Shown: in pieces, positions 19,016 to 27,803 of the stretch
How the letters are laid out: the number at the start of each line of letters is the position of its first letter
Position numbering within the stretch: the first letter of the stretch is position 1
DNA from: JACCXG01 sp963750935
Lineage (GTDB): Bacteria; Acidobacteriota; Vicinamibacteria; Vicinamibacterales; 2-12-FULL-66-21
Assembly: GCA_963750935.1 (NCBI GenBank)
Contig: CAVVSR010000009.1
Span: 62,001-126,000, forward strand
Direction: 5' to 3'
DNA length: 64,000 nt
The notes under the pieces: model-generated
What the model saw: the letters and a program-made list of their open reading frames with translations, nothing else
Database searches by the model: none
Told to the model about the DNA's origin: nothing
Made by a program: the position numbers and the translations under genes

Positions 19016-19164
19016 CAACTCCCAACTCCCAACTACCAACTCCCAAGCAGAGTCATTCGAGGCATCTGGGTTGAAGACACACCGAGCGGCCCGGCCGTTG
19101 CGACTTCTACCCAGATGCTTCGAACGATTGCGTTTGGGCGTTGGGAGTTGGGCGTTGGGAGTTG
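19016..19164. repeat. Modular palindromic intergenic repeat, copy 3 (core hairpin only)
   Basis: The clearest core copy. Left arm 19016-19076 and right arm 19104-19164 are each 61 bases and pair without gaps at about 51 of 61 positions, around a 27-base loop. The outer half of each arm is four degenerate AACTCCC heptamers; the inner half carries TTCGAGGCATCTGGGTTGAAG-like sequence, of which ATCTGGGT and CGA are shared by the full-length copies. It lies between the convergent RidA and monooxygenase genes. Confidence 0.9.
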
Positions 19165-19214
19165 ACAGGACCTGTCTGCTGAGACTCCGGCAGGATGATC
19201 CTGGAGCCGGTGCG

Positions 19215-20702
19215 CTACGCCGCAGCAGCCGGCCCGAACCAGGTGGCTAGCGCGTCAGCGAGCCCCAGCTGGGTCTGGTCTCCCACCCAGGCCACATATC
19301 CGTCCGGCCGAATCAACACGGCGGTGGGAGCGGTGACGGTCCCGATCGCCGGAAGCTCCCACGCACCCACGTACCTGGCGTCGATCGACTGAACGCGATC
19401 GGCCCATGGCGCGATGTCGAAGCCGCCTGGCTCACCGAGGTTGAGGAGCATTGGCCTGGCGTTGTGCAGCAGGGTGAAGACCCGCAGCGGGCCGTCGGCG
19501 GTGACCAGGTCCAGATCGGGCATGCGGCGTCCGAGCAACGGATGTCCCGTGCCGAGGTCGTAATGAATGCCGAGACCCGAGATCTCCGCGGCGACGTGTC
19601 GGCGAGCCTCGTCCAGGCTGAGGAGCTCGGAAACAGTGTCGCCCAGGGCTTTGACGCGTGCGTCCGAGCGGCGAAGCGCGACCTGCGCCATCGTGTTGCG
19701 CAGCACTCGCGCCGCGATGGGGTGGCGCTCGGCGTGGTAGGTATCGAGGAGGCTGTCCAGCGACGTCCGTTTGACCACCTGCGCCAGCTTCCATCCCAGG
19801 TTCACCGAATCCTGCACGCCGATGTTGAGGCCCTGTCCACCCATCGGGGGATGCACGTGCGCGGCGTCGCCGGCGAGCAGGACGCGCCGGTCGCGGTAAG
19901 CGCCGGCCTGCCGTGTCATGTCGGTGAAGCGGGAGATCCAGATGGGACTGTGGATTCCGTAGTCGGTCCCGTAGATGGCGATGAGCGCCTCGCTGACATC
20001 GCGCAGCGTGGGTTCGCCGGCGGATCCGACCTGCCGCTCGGTCAACACGACCCGCACCGCCCGTGCATTCTCCATCTTGCCGAGGGCATGGGTGCCGGCG
20101 GCGTCCTCGCGAAAGCCCCATGCCGGCTCTTCGGCCCATTCGACCTCGGCGATCAGCCAGCTCGTCGTCGCATCCCACCCGGGGAACTCGATGCCGGCTG
20201 ACTTGCGAATCACGCTGCGGCCGCCATCGCACCCGACGAGATACTCCGCCCGGAGCGACTGGCCGTCGGAGAGCGCGACGTCGACGCCGTTGTCGTCCTG
20301 CGCGAAACCCGTCACGACACGTTCGCGATAGATCGTCACCGCCAGCTCGCCGACCCACTCGGCCAGGATGCGCTCGATGTGGTTCTGCGTCAGCGCCAGG
20401 AGATAGTTGTGCCGCGCGGGAAAGTCGCTGATGTCGAGAGGGATCAAGCCGAAACCCGCGGACCGATGGACCTGTCCCTGCGAGATGAACCGATCGGCGA
20501 TTCCACGCTGGTCGAGGACCTCGATGGTGCGTGCGTGCAGGCCGCCCGCCCGCGTACCGGCAAGGTCCTGGTTGGGGCGCCGTTCGACAACGGCGACGTC
20601 GACACCCGCCAACGCCAGTTCGCCCGCCAGCATCATCCCCGTCGGACCGCCGCCGGCAATCACCACCGCATGTTCGTGCAATCGCCACCATTCGCTATGC
20701 AT
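19215..20702 (-). CDS. FAD-dependent aromatic-ring monooxygenase (PheA/TfdB-type)
   Basis: The 495-residue flavoprotein monooxygenase has the three FAD/NADPH hallmarks. These are the GxGxxG Rossmann motif AGGGPTGMMLAGELALAG at residue 15, the DG motif LVGCDGGRSVIRKSAG near 160, and the GD motif VLLAGDAAHVHPPMGGQG near 285. A C-terminal thioredoxin-like domain (about 395-495) fits the phenol-hydroxylase/RdmE-like subgroup. Such enzymes hydroxylate phenolic rings or polyketides; the substrate is unknown. ATG 20702 has a strong AGGAGG ribosome site at 20708-20713. It is cytosolic, divergent from the isomerase-like gene, and not obviously linked to the amidohydrolase island. Confidence 0.92.
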   Translation of the reverse strand: MHSEWWRLHEHAVVIAGGGPTGMMLAGELALAGVDVAVVERRPNQDLAGTRAGGLHARTIEVLDQRGIADRFISQGQVHRSAGFGLIPLDISDFPARHNYLLALTQNHIERILAEWVGELAVTIYRERVVTGFAQDDNGVDVALSDGQSLRAEYLVGCDGGRSVIRKSAGIEFPGWDATTSWLIAEVEWAEEPAWGFREDAAGTHALGKMENARAVRVVLTERQVGSAGEPTLRDVSEALIAIYGTDYGIHSPIWISRFTDMTRQAGAYRDRRVLLAGDAAHVHPPMGGQGLNIGVQDSVNLGWKLAQVVKRTSLDSLLDTYHAERHPIAARVLRNTMAQVALRRSDARVKALGDTVSELLSLDEARRHVAAEISGLGIHYDLGTGHPLLGRRMPDLDLVTADGPLRVFTLLHNARPMLLNLGEPGGFDIAPWADRVQSIDARYVGAWELPAIGTVTAPTAVLIRPDGYVAWVGDQTQLGLADALATWFGPAAAA

Positions 20703-20856
20703 TCATGCCTCCTGTCTGCGCCGGTTCCGGCGTAGACCAGTCATCCTGAGGCACACCCCGGGGCTTGCCGGAAGTCCCCCGGGGCGCGATAATTTAGAGG
20801 TGGCAAGGAGAGCATGTGCTCCAAGCCCGACCGCCCACCGCTTCCTTGACTCCGCA

Positions 20857-21806
20857 ATGAATAGAAGAACGTTCACCAGGACTCTTGCCCTCAGCGTCGT
20901 GGGCGCATCCCTGCCGATCGCGGCGCAGAAGCCGCGGCGGCTCAAGGCCGGCCACACCGGCATCACCTGGGGCTTCAGCCCCGCCGATGCCGAGCGCGCG
21001 ATCGCGGACGTGGCCAGCCTCGGGTTCCACGGCTACGAGTCGTTCGGGAACGTGCTGGAAGCGTGGGAGGCGAAGGGCGGGCTCGACAAGGTGCTCCAGG
21101 CCGCCGGCCTGCCCTTGCGGTCGGCCTACTGTCCGGTCAACCTCACCGAGCCCGAGAAGCGGAAGGGGGAGATCGAGAAGATGGTGCGCTGGGGACAGCT
21201 GATCAAGAAGTGCGGCGGCACCGTCGCGGTGATCGGTCCGAACAACGTCAAGCGTCCCGAGTTCGTCTTCGCCGAGCACCGGGCCCACATCGTCGAGGCG
21301 CTGAACGAGATCGGCAAGGCGCTCGACGACATCGGCATCATCGGCGCGCTGCATCAGCACACCGGCACCTGCGTCGAGACCCGCGACGAGACCTACGCCG
21401 TCATGGAGGCGGTCAACACCCGCGTGGTCAAGTTCGGTCCGGACGTGGGCCAGCTGCAGAAGGGCGGATCGGATCCGGTCAAGGTGGTCAAGGACTTCCT
21501 GCCCGTCATCCGCCACGTCCACATGAAGGACTTCAACGGCGGCGAGCACTACCTCGGCTACTCACCGCTCGGCCAGGGCAAGGTCGATGTCGCGGCGCTC
21601 TGCGATCTGCTCGAAGGCTCCGGCAACGACCTGATGATCATGGCGGAGCTCGATCCGTCGCCGAAGATGCCGGTGCCCGCGCTCGAGGCCGCGCGGATCA
21701 ACAGGAGACGCTGCAGAAGCTCGGGTATCGTTCCGAACCTGACGTCGTCAACTCCCAACGCCCACTCCCAACGCCCAAGCAGAGTCATGCAAGACATCCG
21801 GGTTGA
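20857..21806 (+). CDS. Exported sugar phosphate isomerase/epimerase-like TIM-barrel protein, frameshift near the C-terminus
   Basis: Xylose-isomerase-like TIM barrel of about 300 residues with a Tat-type leader (NRRTFTRTLALSVVGAS). Family features are GITWGFSPADAERAIADVASLGFHGYE, a LRSAYCPVNLT strand, GALHQHTGTCVET, FGPDVGQLQKGG, VIRHVHMKDF and MIMAELDPSP, which supply the usual metal-binding acids and His. The exact substrate cannot be told. A -1 shift near 21702 separates AARIN from QETLQKLGYRSEP, the expected last helix. In that frame the protein would run into repeat copy 4 before its stop at 21806, so the native end is uncertain. The start has a weak ribosome site. A better AAGGAG precedes a separate 11-codon frame at 20814-20849. 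Confidence 0.83.
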
Positions 21807-21893
21807 AGACGCACCGAACTGCCAAGTCGCGGCGACTTCTACCCAGAGTCCCGAACGATTCCGTTTGGTGGAGTTGGGAGTTGGGAGTTGGAG
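21749..21893. repeat. Modular palindromic intergenic repeat, copy 4 (core hairpin only)
   Basis: Left arm starts with AACTCCCAACGCCCACTCCC and contains AAGCAGAGTCATGCAAGACA then GGGTTGAAG; right arm has CTTCTACCCAGA, CGAACGATTCCGTTTGG and GGGAGTTGGGAGTTGG. Same layout as copy 3, without module A. It lies between the convergent isomerase-like gene and mug, and ends one base before the mug stop codon. Confidence 0.88.
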
Positions 21894-21894
21894 G

Positions 21895-22491
21895 TTATCG
21901 CCGAGCGTGTTGCGCAAGCGCTCGGAACGCCGACAGCATCTCGGCGTAACTGAAGTTCGCGTTGCGGCCGCTCGGGTTCGGCACCACGAACAGGCGCGCG
22001 CCATGAATCGTTTCGGGCCTGAGTCCGAGCACCGGCGCCGGACGTGCCGGTCGCGGGGCGCGGCCGGCGGGAGGACCGACGGCGCGGGCTGATGACGCCG
22101 GCAGGTGCGGCAGGATCGCGCGGTAGAGCGTCACGCCCACCAGCGCGACGATCGCGGGCCGGTACTTCGCGATCTTCCGTTCGAGCGTCTTCCAGCCGTC
22201 GACGTATTCGGCCGGGCGCAGATCGTCGATGCCCGGGCTTGGACGGGCGATCAGGTTGGTGATGCCGAGCCCCCACTCGAGCAATCGCCGGTCATCCACA
22301 TAGGTGATTGGCTCGGGCACCAGGCGTGACTCGACGAGCAGCCGCCAGAACCGGTTGGAGAATCCCGCGAAGTGGTGCCCGGTGGTGGCGGACCTGACGC
22401 CGGGGTTGATGCCGACGAACAGCACCCGCAGATCCGGCGCGATCCGATCGCGCAGCCGCAGCGCGCTCCAGTCCGCGGCCGGCCGGCTCAC
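21895..22491 (-). CDS. mug: G/U mismatch-specific uracil-DNA glycosylase (Mug family)
   Basis: Base-excision enzyme that removes uracil or damaged pyrimidines mispaired with guanine. The 198-residue product has both catalytic signatures: GINPGVRSATTGHHFAGFSNRFW (motif 1, with the Asn general base) and VPNPSGRNANFSY (motif 2). The GTG start at 22491 overlaps the TGA of the EVE-domain gene upstream (GTGA), so translation of the two is coupled. The segment around residue 155 (RAVGPPAGRAPRPARPAP) is Pro/Arg-rich and looks like an inserted loop. Confidence 0.92.
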   Translation of the reverse strand: MSRPAADWSALRLRDRIAPDLRVLFVGINPGVRSATTGHHFAGFSNRFWRLLVESRLVPEPITYVDDRRLLEWGLGITNLIARPSPGIDDLRPAEYVDGWKTLERKIAKYRPAIVALVGVTLYRAILPHLPASSARAVGPPAGRAPRPARPAPVLGLRPETIHGARLFVVPNPSGRNANFSYAEMLSAFRALAQHARR

Positions 22492-22880
22492 GCCCCGGAC
22501 ATCTTCTCGATCCGCTCCCACTCGTCGTCGGTCACCGGCATCACCGAGAGTCGAGCCATGCGCACGAGCGGGAACGAGGCGAACGCCTTCTCGGCCTTGA
22601 TCGACTTGAGCGTGACCGGCGCTTTCAGCTTCTTCACCGGGACGACGTCGACGGCGTAGAGCTTGCCGTCCTTGTCCGCGGGATCGGGATACGCGGCGCC
22701 TCCCGCCTTGGCGATGCCGACCACCGACTTCTCGTCGCCGGTGTGGTAGAAGAAGATGCGGTCGCCCTTCGCAATCGACCGCAGGTGCTTCTGCGCGAGC
22801 GGATTGCGCACGCCGGTCCACGACGTCTTCTTGTCGCGCACCAGATCGTCGAAGCTGTAGTGGGTGGGCTCTTCTTTCAT
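22488..22880 (-). CDS. EVE domain protein
   Basis: The 130-residue protein is essentially a lone EVE domain, a PUA-like fold that binds modified nucleobases in DNA or RNA. Typical features are WTGVRNPLAQKHLRSIAKGDRIFFYHTGDEKSVVGIAKAGG and a C-terminal FPLVRMARLSVMPVTDDEW. No catalytic domain is attached. It is the first gene of a two-gene unit with mug, with overlapping stop and start codons, so it may guide or sense base modifications linked to the glycosylase. That link is inference. Confidence 0.92.
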   Translation of the reverse strand: MKEEPTHYSFDDLVRDKKTSWTGVRNPLAQKHLRSIAKGDRIFFYHTGDEKSVVGIAKAGGAAYPDPADKDGKLYAVDVVPVKKLKAPVTLKSIKAEKAFASFPLVRMARLSVMPVTDDEWERIEKMSGA

Positions 22881-23008
22881 CAGCCAGTTGCCATCCCTAG
22901 TTCGCGCTATTCCTCATCGTGCCGAGACTCCCGAGTCGTATGCTATGGTGACCAAACACCGAACGCGGAGCTTTGCCACATAGCTGAGGAGCACAAGAGG
23001 CATACGCT

Positions 23009-24195
23009 ATGGGCGAGAGTAGCAATAGAGGAGGAAGACAAGAAGTCGTCGGCACGCTCGATGAGTTTCTGCGAGAGCGGAAGAGAGTAGAAGAAGAGAT
23101 ATAGAAAGAAGAAGAGAAGAAGAGATTGGGAGGGAGACGGCAAGAGAGCGAGGAGGGACGAGGAGGGTATCGGCATGGGTCGAGGGCGCGGACGTGGACA
23201 CTGACGGCGGGGAACGTGGCGATCACCGTGACGCGCGCCCGCTTGCAGCATCCGAATGGGGCGTGTAGCGAGTGGCGCAGTGCGCTGTTGCCCTGTCGTC
23301 GCCGCTTGTCGAATACGATGGAAACGGAGATGGTATGCAAGTATCTGGCCAGGAGCAATACGAGGCGCATCCAGGGAGTAGGAGACGCTGCTAGGAGAGA
23401 GCGAGTTGTAGAAGAGTTCGGTCTGGAGAATGGAGAAAAGGCTGGAGAAAGACTTAGACGGGTGGCGCCGGAAAGAAATGAAGAAGACGAGGATGGTATA
23501 CGTGTATCTCGATGAGATGTATAAGAGGGTATGGAGTGAGGGCTGAGTCAGAGTCTTGCGAGTGTAGGTAGAGATGGGCATCAAGAAGAGAGGAGACAAA
23601 GTCGTGCTGGCGTTGCAGACGAGAGGAGTAGAAACGGGCGCGGCGTGGGCGGACTAGTGACTGATTTGGTGAACCGTGGGAGGAGGGAGATGCAGCTGGT
23701 CATCAAGGATGGAAACGGAGGGCTGAAACAGGCACTGACTCGCCTGTGGAAGGGGGTAGCGCATCAGCGCTGAGTGGTGCATAAACAGCGCAACGTCGTC
23801 AGCGCTGCGCCGCGGCACGTGCACGACGAGATCCGGAGAGACTTTCAGGGATGATTTATGCCGAGACCAGCGAGGCGGCGCACAACGCGCGGGCGCGGTT
23901 TGTTACCACTTGGCGCAAACGCGCGTCGCGCGCGGTAGCGAGCCTGCTCGAGGCGCAGGAGGACTTGCTAGCGTTTCATGCTTTCTAGGATAGTAAGAAT
24001 AGATAGATGCGAAACAACTAAGAGATCGAGCGACTGAACGAAGAATTCCGTCGACAGATAAAAACGCAAACAGCCTGTATATCCGAAACGTCTGTCCTGG
24101 AGCTCTTCAATAGCCTGGTCGCGAGTGGCACGGTCCGCCTGAAGAAAATCAACGGGTGGATGGACCTGCCACGCCCGACGCGACGAGCGGCATAA
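23009..24195 (+). pseudogene. Decayed IS256/Mutator-family transposase
   Basis: Conceptual translation across several frames gives an IS256-type transposase of about 395 residues. In order it reads: GTLDEFLRERKRVEEEI; a stop; GYRHGSRARTWTLTAGN; TRARLQHPNGACSEWRS; SNTRRI; YVYLDEMYKRVW (first DDE Asp); LVIKDGNGGLKQAL (second Asp); VHKQRNVVSAAPRHVHDEIR; LLEAQEDLLAFHAF; then EIERLNEEFRRQIKTQT with the catalytic Glu region; and VASGTVRLKKINGWMDLP. At least four frame changes and several internal stops (near 23102, 23770, 23985, 24004, 24022) show it is dead. Base composition is clearly lower in GC and purine-rich compared with its neighbours, a sign of foreign origin or long decay. No terminal inverted repeats could be fixed. 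Confidence 0.85.
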
Positions 24196-24210
24196 ACTGA
24201 TGGAATCCCG

Positions 24211-24235
24211 ATCACCGATCACCGATTACCGATCG
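24211..24235. repeat. Heptamer array, unit ATYACCG
   Basis: ATCACCG, ATCACCG, ATTACCG and a partial ATCG lie in tandem between the transposase relic and the stop of the M2 peptidase gene. Confidence 0.75.
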
Positions 24236-24252
24236 TCCCCCGTCCCGTTCTG

Positions 24253-26079
24253 TCACCACCCCACCGCCTTCCCCTTGTTCTGTTCGTCCAGCCAGGCCTT
24301 GAGCGGGGCGAAGTATTCGGCCATGGCGGTGGCGTCGAGCTCGCGCTGGCCGGTGAGGGCTTCGAGGGCGTCGGGCCACGGCCGCGACGCGCCCAGCTCC
24401 ATCATCGCCTTCAGCCTCCGGCCTGCCTCCTTGCTGCCGTAGATCGAGCAGCGGTGCAGCGGCGAGGTACAGCCGGTGGCCTTCGCGAGGGCGCGGTGGA
24501 ACTGGAACTGCAGGACCTGGGCGAGGAAGTAGCGCGCGTACGGCGTGTTGGCCGGCACGTGATACTTGGCGCCGGGATCGAAGAACTCCTCGCCGCGCGG
24601 GGTCACCGGCGCCACGCCCTGGTAGCGCAGCTTGAGATCCCACCAGGCGCGGTTGTAGTCGGCGGGCGTGGTCTTGCCGGCGAAGACCTGCCAGCGCCAC
24701 GTATCCACCAGCATCCCGAACGGCAGGAAGGCCAGCCGTTCGAGCGCGCCGCGCAGCAGCAGCGACGTATCGGCCGACGCGTCCGGCGCCTTGTCGATCA
24801 CGCCGATCTTGACGAGGTACTCGGGCGTCACCGACAGCGCCAGCGTGTCGCCGAGCGCCTCGTGGAATCCGTCGTTGGCGCTGTCGCGCAGCAGCACCGG
24901 CAGCGTGTTGTAGGCGCGCTGATAGAAGTTGTGCCCGAGCTCGTGATGGATGGTGATGAAGTCCTCGTCGGTGATGTCGATGCACATCTTGATGCGCAGA
25001 TCGTCGACGAAGTCGACGTTCCACGCGCTCGCATGGCACACCACCTCGCGGTCGCGCGGCTTCACGAACATCGACCGCTCCCAGAACGTCTTCGGCAGCG
25101 GCTCGAAGCCGACCGAGGTGAAGAAGCGCTCGCCGACGCGCACCATCTCCAGCGGGTCGAGCCGCTTCGCCTTCAGCCGTTCGGTCAGCGAATAGGTCTG
25201 CTTGTCGTCGGCCGGCGCGACCAGCGGATAGACGTTCGACCAGTCCTGCTGCCAGATGTTGCCGAGCAGGTGCGCCGGGATCGGGCCTTTCTCGGGGACG
25301 ACGGCGCCGTACTTCGCGCGCAGCTTGTGGCGGACGTAGGCGTGCAGCGAGAGGTACAGCGGCCGGAGCTGCTGCCAGACGCGGTCGAGATCCGCGGCAA
25401 ACGCGTCGGGCGGCATGTCGTAGCGGCCGCGCCACATCGCGCCGGTGTCCGCGTGCCCGAGCGCCCGGGCGCCCTTGTTGGAGAGCTCGACGAATCGCGC
25501 GTAGTCCTTGCGCATCGGGACGGCGGCGGCATGCCAGCCCTCCCACACCTCGCGCAGCCGATCGGGGTTGCGATCGTCGGCGAGGATCTCGGTGATCTTC
25601 TCGACGTCGAGGCAGTCCTCGGTCTTGCCGCCGGGACAGAACTTGGCGCGTCCGTAGGCCCCCTGCATCGAGGCGACGAGGCGCGACAGCTCCTCGGCCT
25701 CCTTCGGGTCCGGCGGCGCCGACACGGTCAGTGAATTCTTGAGGACGACCAGCTGGCGCCGGTCGCCGGCGGGCAGGTCGACGGCGTCGAACCGCGAGGC
25801 GTCCCGGGCATAGCGCGTAATCGCGTTGGTAAAGGCCTCGTCCGCCTCGGCCGCCATCTGCTCGGTATCAGGGGTGATGTAGGTCTGCTGGGTCCACCCG
25901 GCGCGGCCGCCGGCATTGCTCAGCCGCAGCAGCTCCCGATTGGCCTCTTCGAGGAAGGCCCGCGCCCCGGCCGCCGTGGCCGGATACTGCGCGGGTGGCC
26001 GCGTCTCCTGCCCATGGAGCGCAGCCGCGACACACGCCGCAATGACGAGTCCGAGGGCGAGCTTCAAAGAAAATCTCAT
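24253..26079 (-). CDS. M2-family zinc dicarboxypeptidase (ACE-like), exported
   Basis: Peptidyl-dipeptidase related to angiotensin-converting enzyme; it removes C-terminal dipeptides outside the cytoplasm. The 608-residue product starts with a signal peptide (LKLALGLVIAACVAAALHG). It carries the zinc motif HELGH within TIHHELGHNFYQRAYNTLP (about residue 378) and the third ligand Glu in DGFHEALGDTLALS (about 403). The substrate-pocket and chloride-type C-terminal segments GMLVDTWRWQVF and NTPYARYFLAQVLQFQFH are also present. The length fits single-domain bacterial M2 enzymes. No Shine-Dalgarno sequence precedes ATG 26079, but TATCAT lies 6 bases upstream on the minus strand, so the mRNA may be leaderless. 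Confidence 0.95.
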   Translation of the reverse strand: MRFSLKLALGLVIAACVAAALHGQETRPPAQYPATAAGARAFLEEANRELLRLSNAGGRAGWTQQTYITPDTEQMAAEADEAFTNAITRYARDASRFDAVDLPAGDRRQLVVLKNSLTVSAPPDPKEAEELSRLVASMQGAYGRAKFCPGGKTEDCLDVEKITEILADDRNPDRLREVWEGWHAAAVPMRKDYARFVELSNKGARALGHADTGAMWRGRYDMPPDAFAADLDRVWQQLRPLYLSLHAYVRHKLRAKYGAVVPEKGPIPAHLLGNIWQQDWSNVYPLVAPADDKQTYSLTERLKAKRLDPLEMVRVGERFFTSVGFEPLPKTFWERSMFVKPRDREVVCHASAWNVDFVDDLRIKMCIDITDEDFITIHHELGHNFYQRAYNTLPVLLRDSANDGFHEALGDTLALSVTPEYLVKIGVIDKAPDASADTSLLLRGALERLAFLPFGMLVDTWRWQVFAGKTTPADYNRAWWDLKLRYQGVAPVTPRGEEFFDPGAKYHVPANTPYARYFLAQVLQFQFHRALAKATGCTSPLHRCSIYGSKEAGRRLKAMMELGASRPWPDALEALTGQRELDATAMAEYFAPLKAWLDEQNKGKAVGW

Positions 26080-26085
26080 AATCAA

Positions 26086-26091
26086 ATGATA
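26086..26091 (-). promoter_or_regulatory. Possible -10 box of the M2 peptidase gene
   Basis: On the minus strand TATCAT ends 6 bases before the ATG at 26079. With the usual distance to the transcription start this would give a leaderless message. The -35 region is a poor match. Confidence 0.3.
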
Positions 26092-26157
26092 CTTAGAATG
26101 AGGACACGTAACTGAGCCCCGAGCCCCTGAGCACAGAGCACCCCAGCACCTAATCCA

Positions 26158-27795
26158 ATGATTTCTCTTTCGCACATCAGCAAGCAGTACGGCCGACAGC
26201 TCCTCTTCGTCGACGCCTCGTTTCAGCTCAACCCCGGCGAGAAGGTCGGACTGGTCGGCCCCAACGGCGCCGGCAAGACGACGCTCTTCCGGATGATCGT
26301 CGGCGAGGAGGTCGCGGACGAGGGGGACGTCTCGATTCCGAGGAAGCTGACCGTCGGCTACTTCCGCCAGGACGTCGAGGAGATGTCGGGACGGAGCGTG
26401 ATCGACGAGGCTATTGCCGGCAGCGGCCGCGTCGGCGATCTGCATCACGAGCTCGAGTCGCTGAACCACGCGATGGCCGACCCGGAGCGGGCCGGCGATC
26501 TGGATCGCATCCTGGCGCGCTTCGGGGAGGTGCAGGAGGAGTACGAGCACCTCGGCGGCTACGCGCTCGAGAGCCAGGCCCGCGAGGTCCTGCACGGGCT
26601 CGGCTTCGAGGACGATCGGATCGACGGCGACGTCGGGGCGCTGTCGGGGGGCTGGAAGATGCGGGTGGCGATGGCGCGCGTGCTGCTCGGCCGCCCCGAC
26701 GTGCTGCTGATGGACGAGCCGACCAACCATCTCGACATCGAGTCGATCATCTGGCTCGAGGCGTTCCTCAAGTCGCTGCCGGGCGCCCTGCTCATGACGT
26801 CGCACGACAAGGACTTCATGAACCGCCTGGTCACGAAGATCGCCGAGATCGATTCGGGCGAGATCACGGTCTACGCCGGCAACTACGATTTCTACGAGCG
26901 CGAGCGCGCCATCCGGGAAGCCAATCGCGAAGCGGCCTACGCCCGGCAGCAGGCGATGCTCGCCAAGGAGCAGCGCTTCATCGAGCGCTTCGCGGCGCAC
27001 GCGGCCAAGGCGGCGCAGGTCCAGAGCCGCGTCAAGGCGCTCGAGAAGATCGAGCGCGTCGAGCCGCCGCGGCAGCGCAGCGTCGTCGACTTCGACTTCC
27101 GGCAGCCGTCGCGATCGGGCGATCAGGTCGCGGTGCTCGAGGACGTCAGCAAGGCCTACGGCGCGCGCGTCGTCCATGACGGCGTCGACATGACGATCCG
27201 CCGCGGCGAGCGCTGGTGCGTGATGGGCCGGAACGGCGCCGGCAAGACGACGCTGCTGCGGATGATTGCCGGGGTGCTGCCACCCGACCGCGGCAGCGTG
27301 GCGATCGGCGCCAGCGTGAAGATGGGCTACTTCGCGCAGCAGGCGCTCGATCTGCTGGACCCGGACCTCACGGTGTGGGAACAGATCGAGAAGGACTTTC
27401 CGCAGGAATCGATCGGCGCGCTGCGCAACCTGCTCGGCGCGTTCCAGTTCTCAGGCGAGGACGTCGAGAAGCGCATCCGGGCGCTGTCGGGCGGCGAGAA
27501 GACGCGGCTGGTGATGGCGCGGATGCTGCTGGATCCGCCCAACTTCCTGGTGCTCGACGAGCCGACCAACCACCTCGATCTCGCGACCAAGGAGATGCTG
27601 GTGAAGGCGCTGGTGGACTTCGAGGGGACGATGATCTTCGTGTCGCACGACCGCATGTTCCTGCGCGGCCTCAGCAACCGGGTGCTCGAACTGGGTGGGG
27701 AGAGCGGGACGGAGACGCAGCCACATCTCTACCCCGGCTCCTACGTCGAGTACGTGCAGCGCACCGGCCACGAAGCGCCGGGCGTGCATGCGTGA
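26158..27795 (+). CDS. ABC-F family ATPase (EttA/Uup/YbiT-like)
   Basis: The 545-residue protein has two ABC domains and no membrane segments. Walker A motifs are GPNGAGKTTL (about 35) and GRNGAGKTTL (about 360); signatures are LSGGWKMRVAMARVL and LSGGEKTRLVMARML; Walker B motifs LLMDEPTNHLDI and LVLDEPTNHLDL are present. The linker between the domains is helical and basic (EKIERVEPPRQRS). ABC-F proteins act on the ribosome in translation regulation or antibiotic protection; the subgroup cannot be set here. ATG 26158 starts directly with MISLSHISKQYG. The upstream 50 bases hold GAGCCCC/GAGCACA heptamers (26114-26148) and no clear ribosome site. Confidence 0.94.
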   Translation: MISLSHISKQYGRQLLFVDASFQLNPGEKVGLVGPNGAGKTTLFRMIVGEEVADEGDVSIPRKLTVGYFRQDVEEMSGRSVIDEAIAGSGRVGDLHHELESLNHAMADPERAGDLDRILARFGEVQEEYEHLGGYALESQAREVLHGLGFEDDRIDGDVGALSGGWKMRVAMARVLLGRPDVLLMDEPTNHLDIESIIWLEAFLKSLPGALLMTSHDKDFMNRLVTKIAEIDSGEITVYAGNYDFYERERAIREANREAAYARQQAMLAKEQRFIERFAAHAAKAAQVQSRVKALEKIERVEPPRQRSVVDFDFRQPSRSGDQVAVLEDVSKAYGARVVHDGVDMTIRRGERWCVMGRNGAGKTTLLRMIAGVLPPDRGSVAIGASVKMGYFAQQALDLLDPDLTVWEQIEKDFPQESIGALRNLLGAFQFSGEDVEKRIRALSGGEKTRLVMARMLLDPPNFLVLDEPTNHLDLATKEMLVKALVDFEGTMIFVSHDRMFLRGLSNRVLELGGESGTETQPHLYPGSYVEYVQRTGHEAPGVHA

Positions 27796-27803
27796 AATTC
27801 GCG

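Noticed and set aside
22943..23599. 218-codon minus-strand frame with long hydrophobic Leu/Phe/Ser stretches
   Set aside because: It is the reverse of the polypurine part of the transposase relic; the hydrophobicity comes from purine-to-pyrimidine complement (Phe, Leu, Ser codons).
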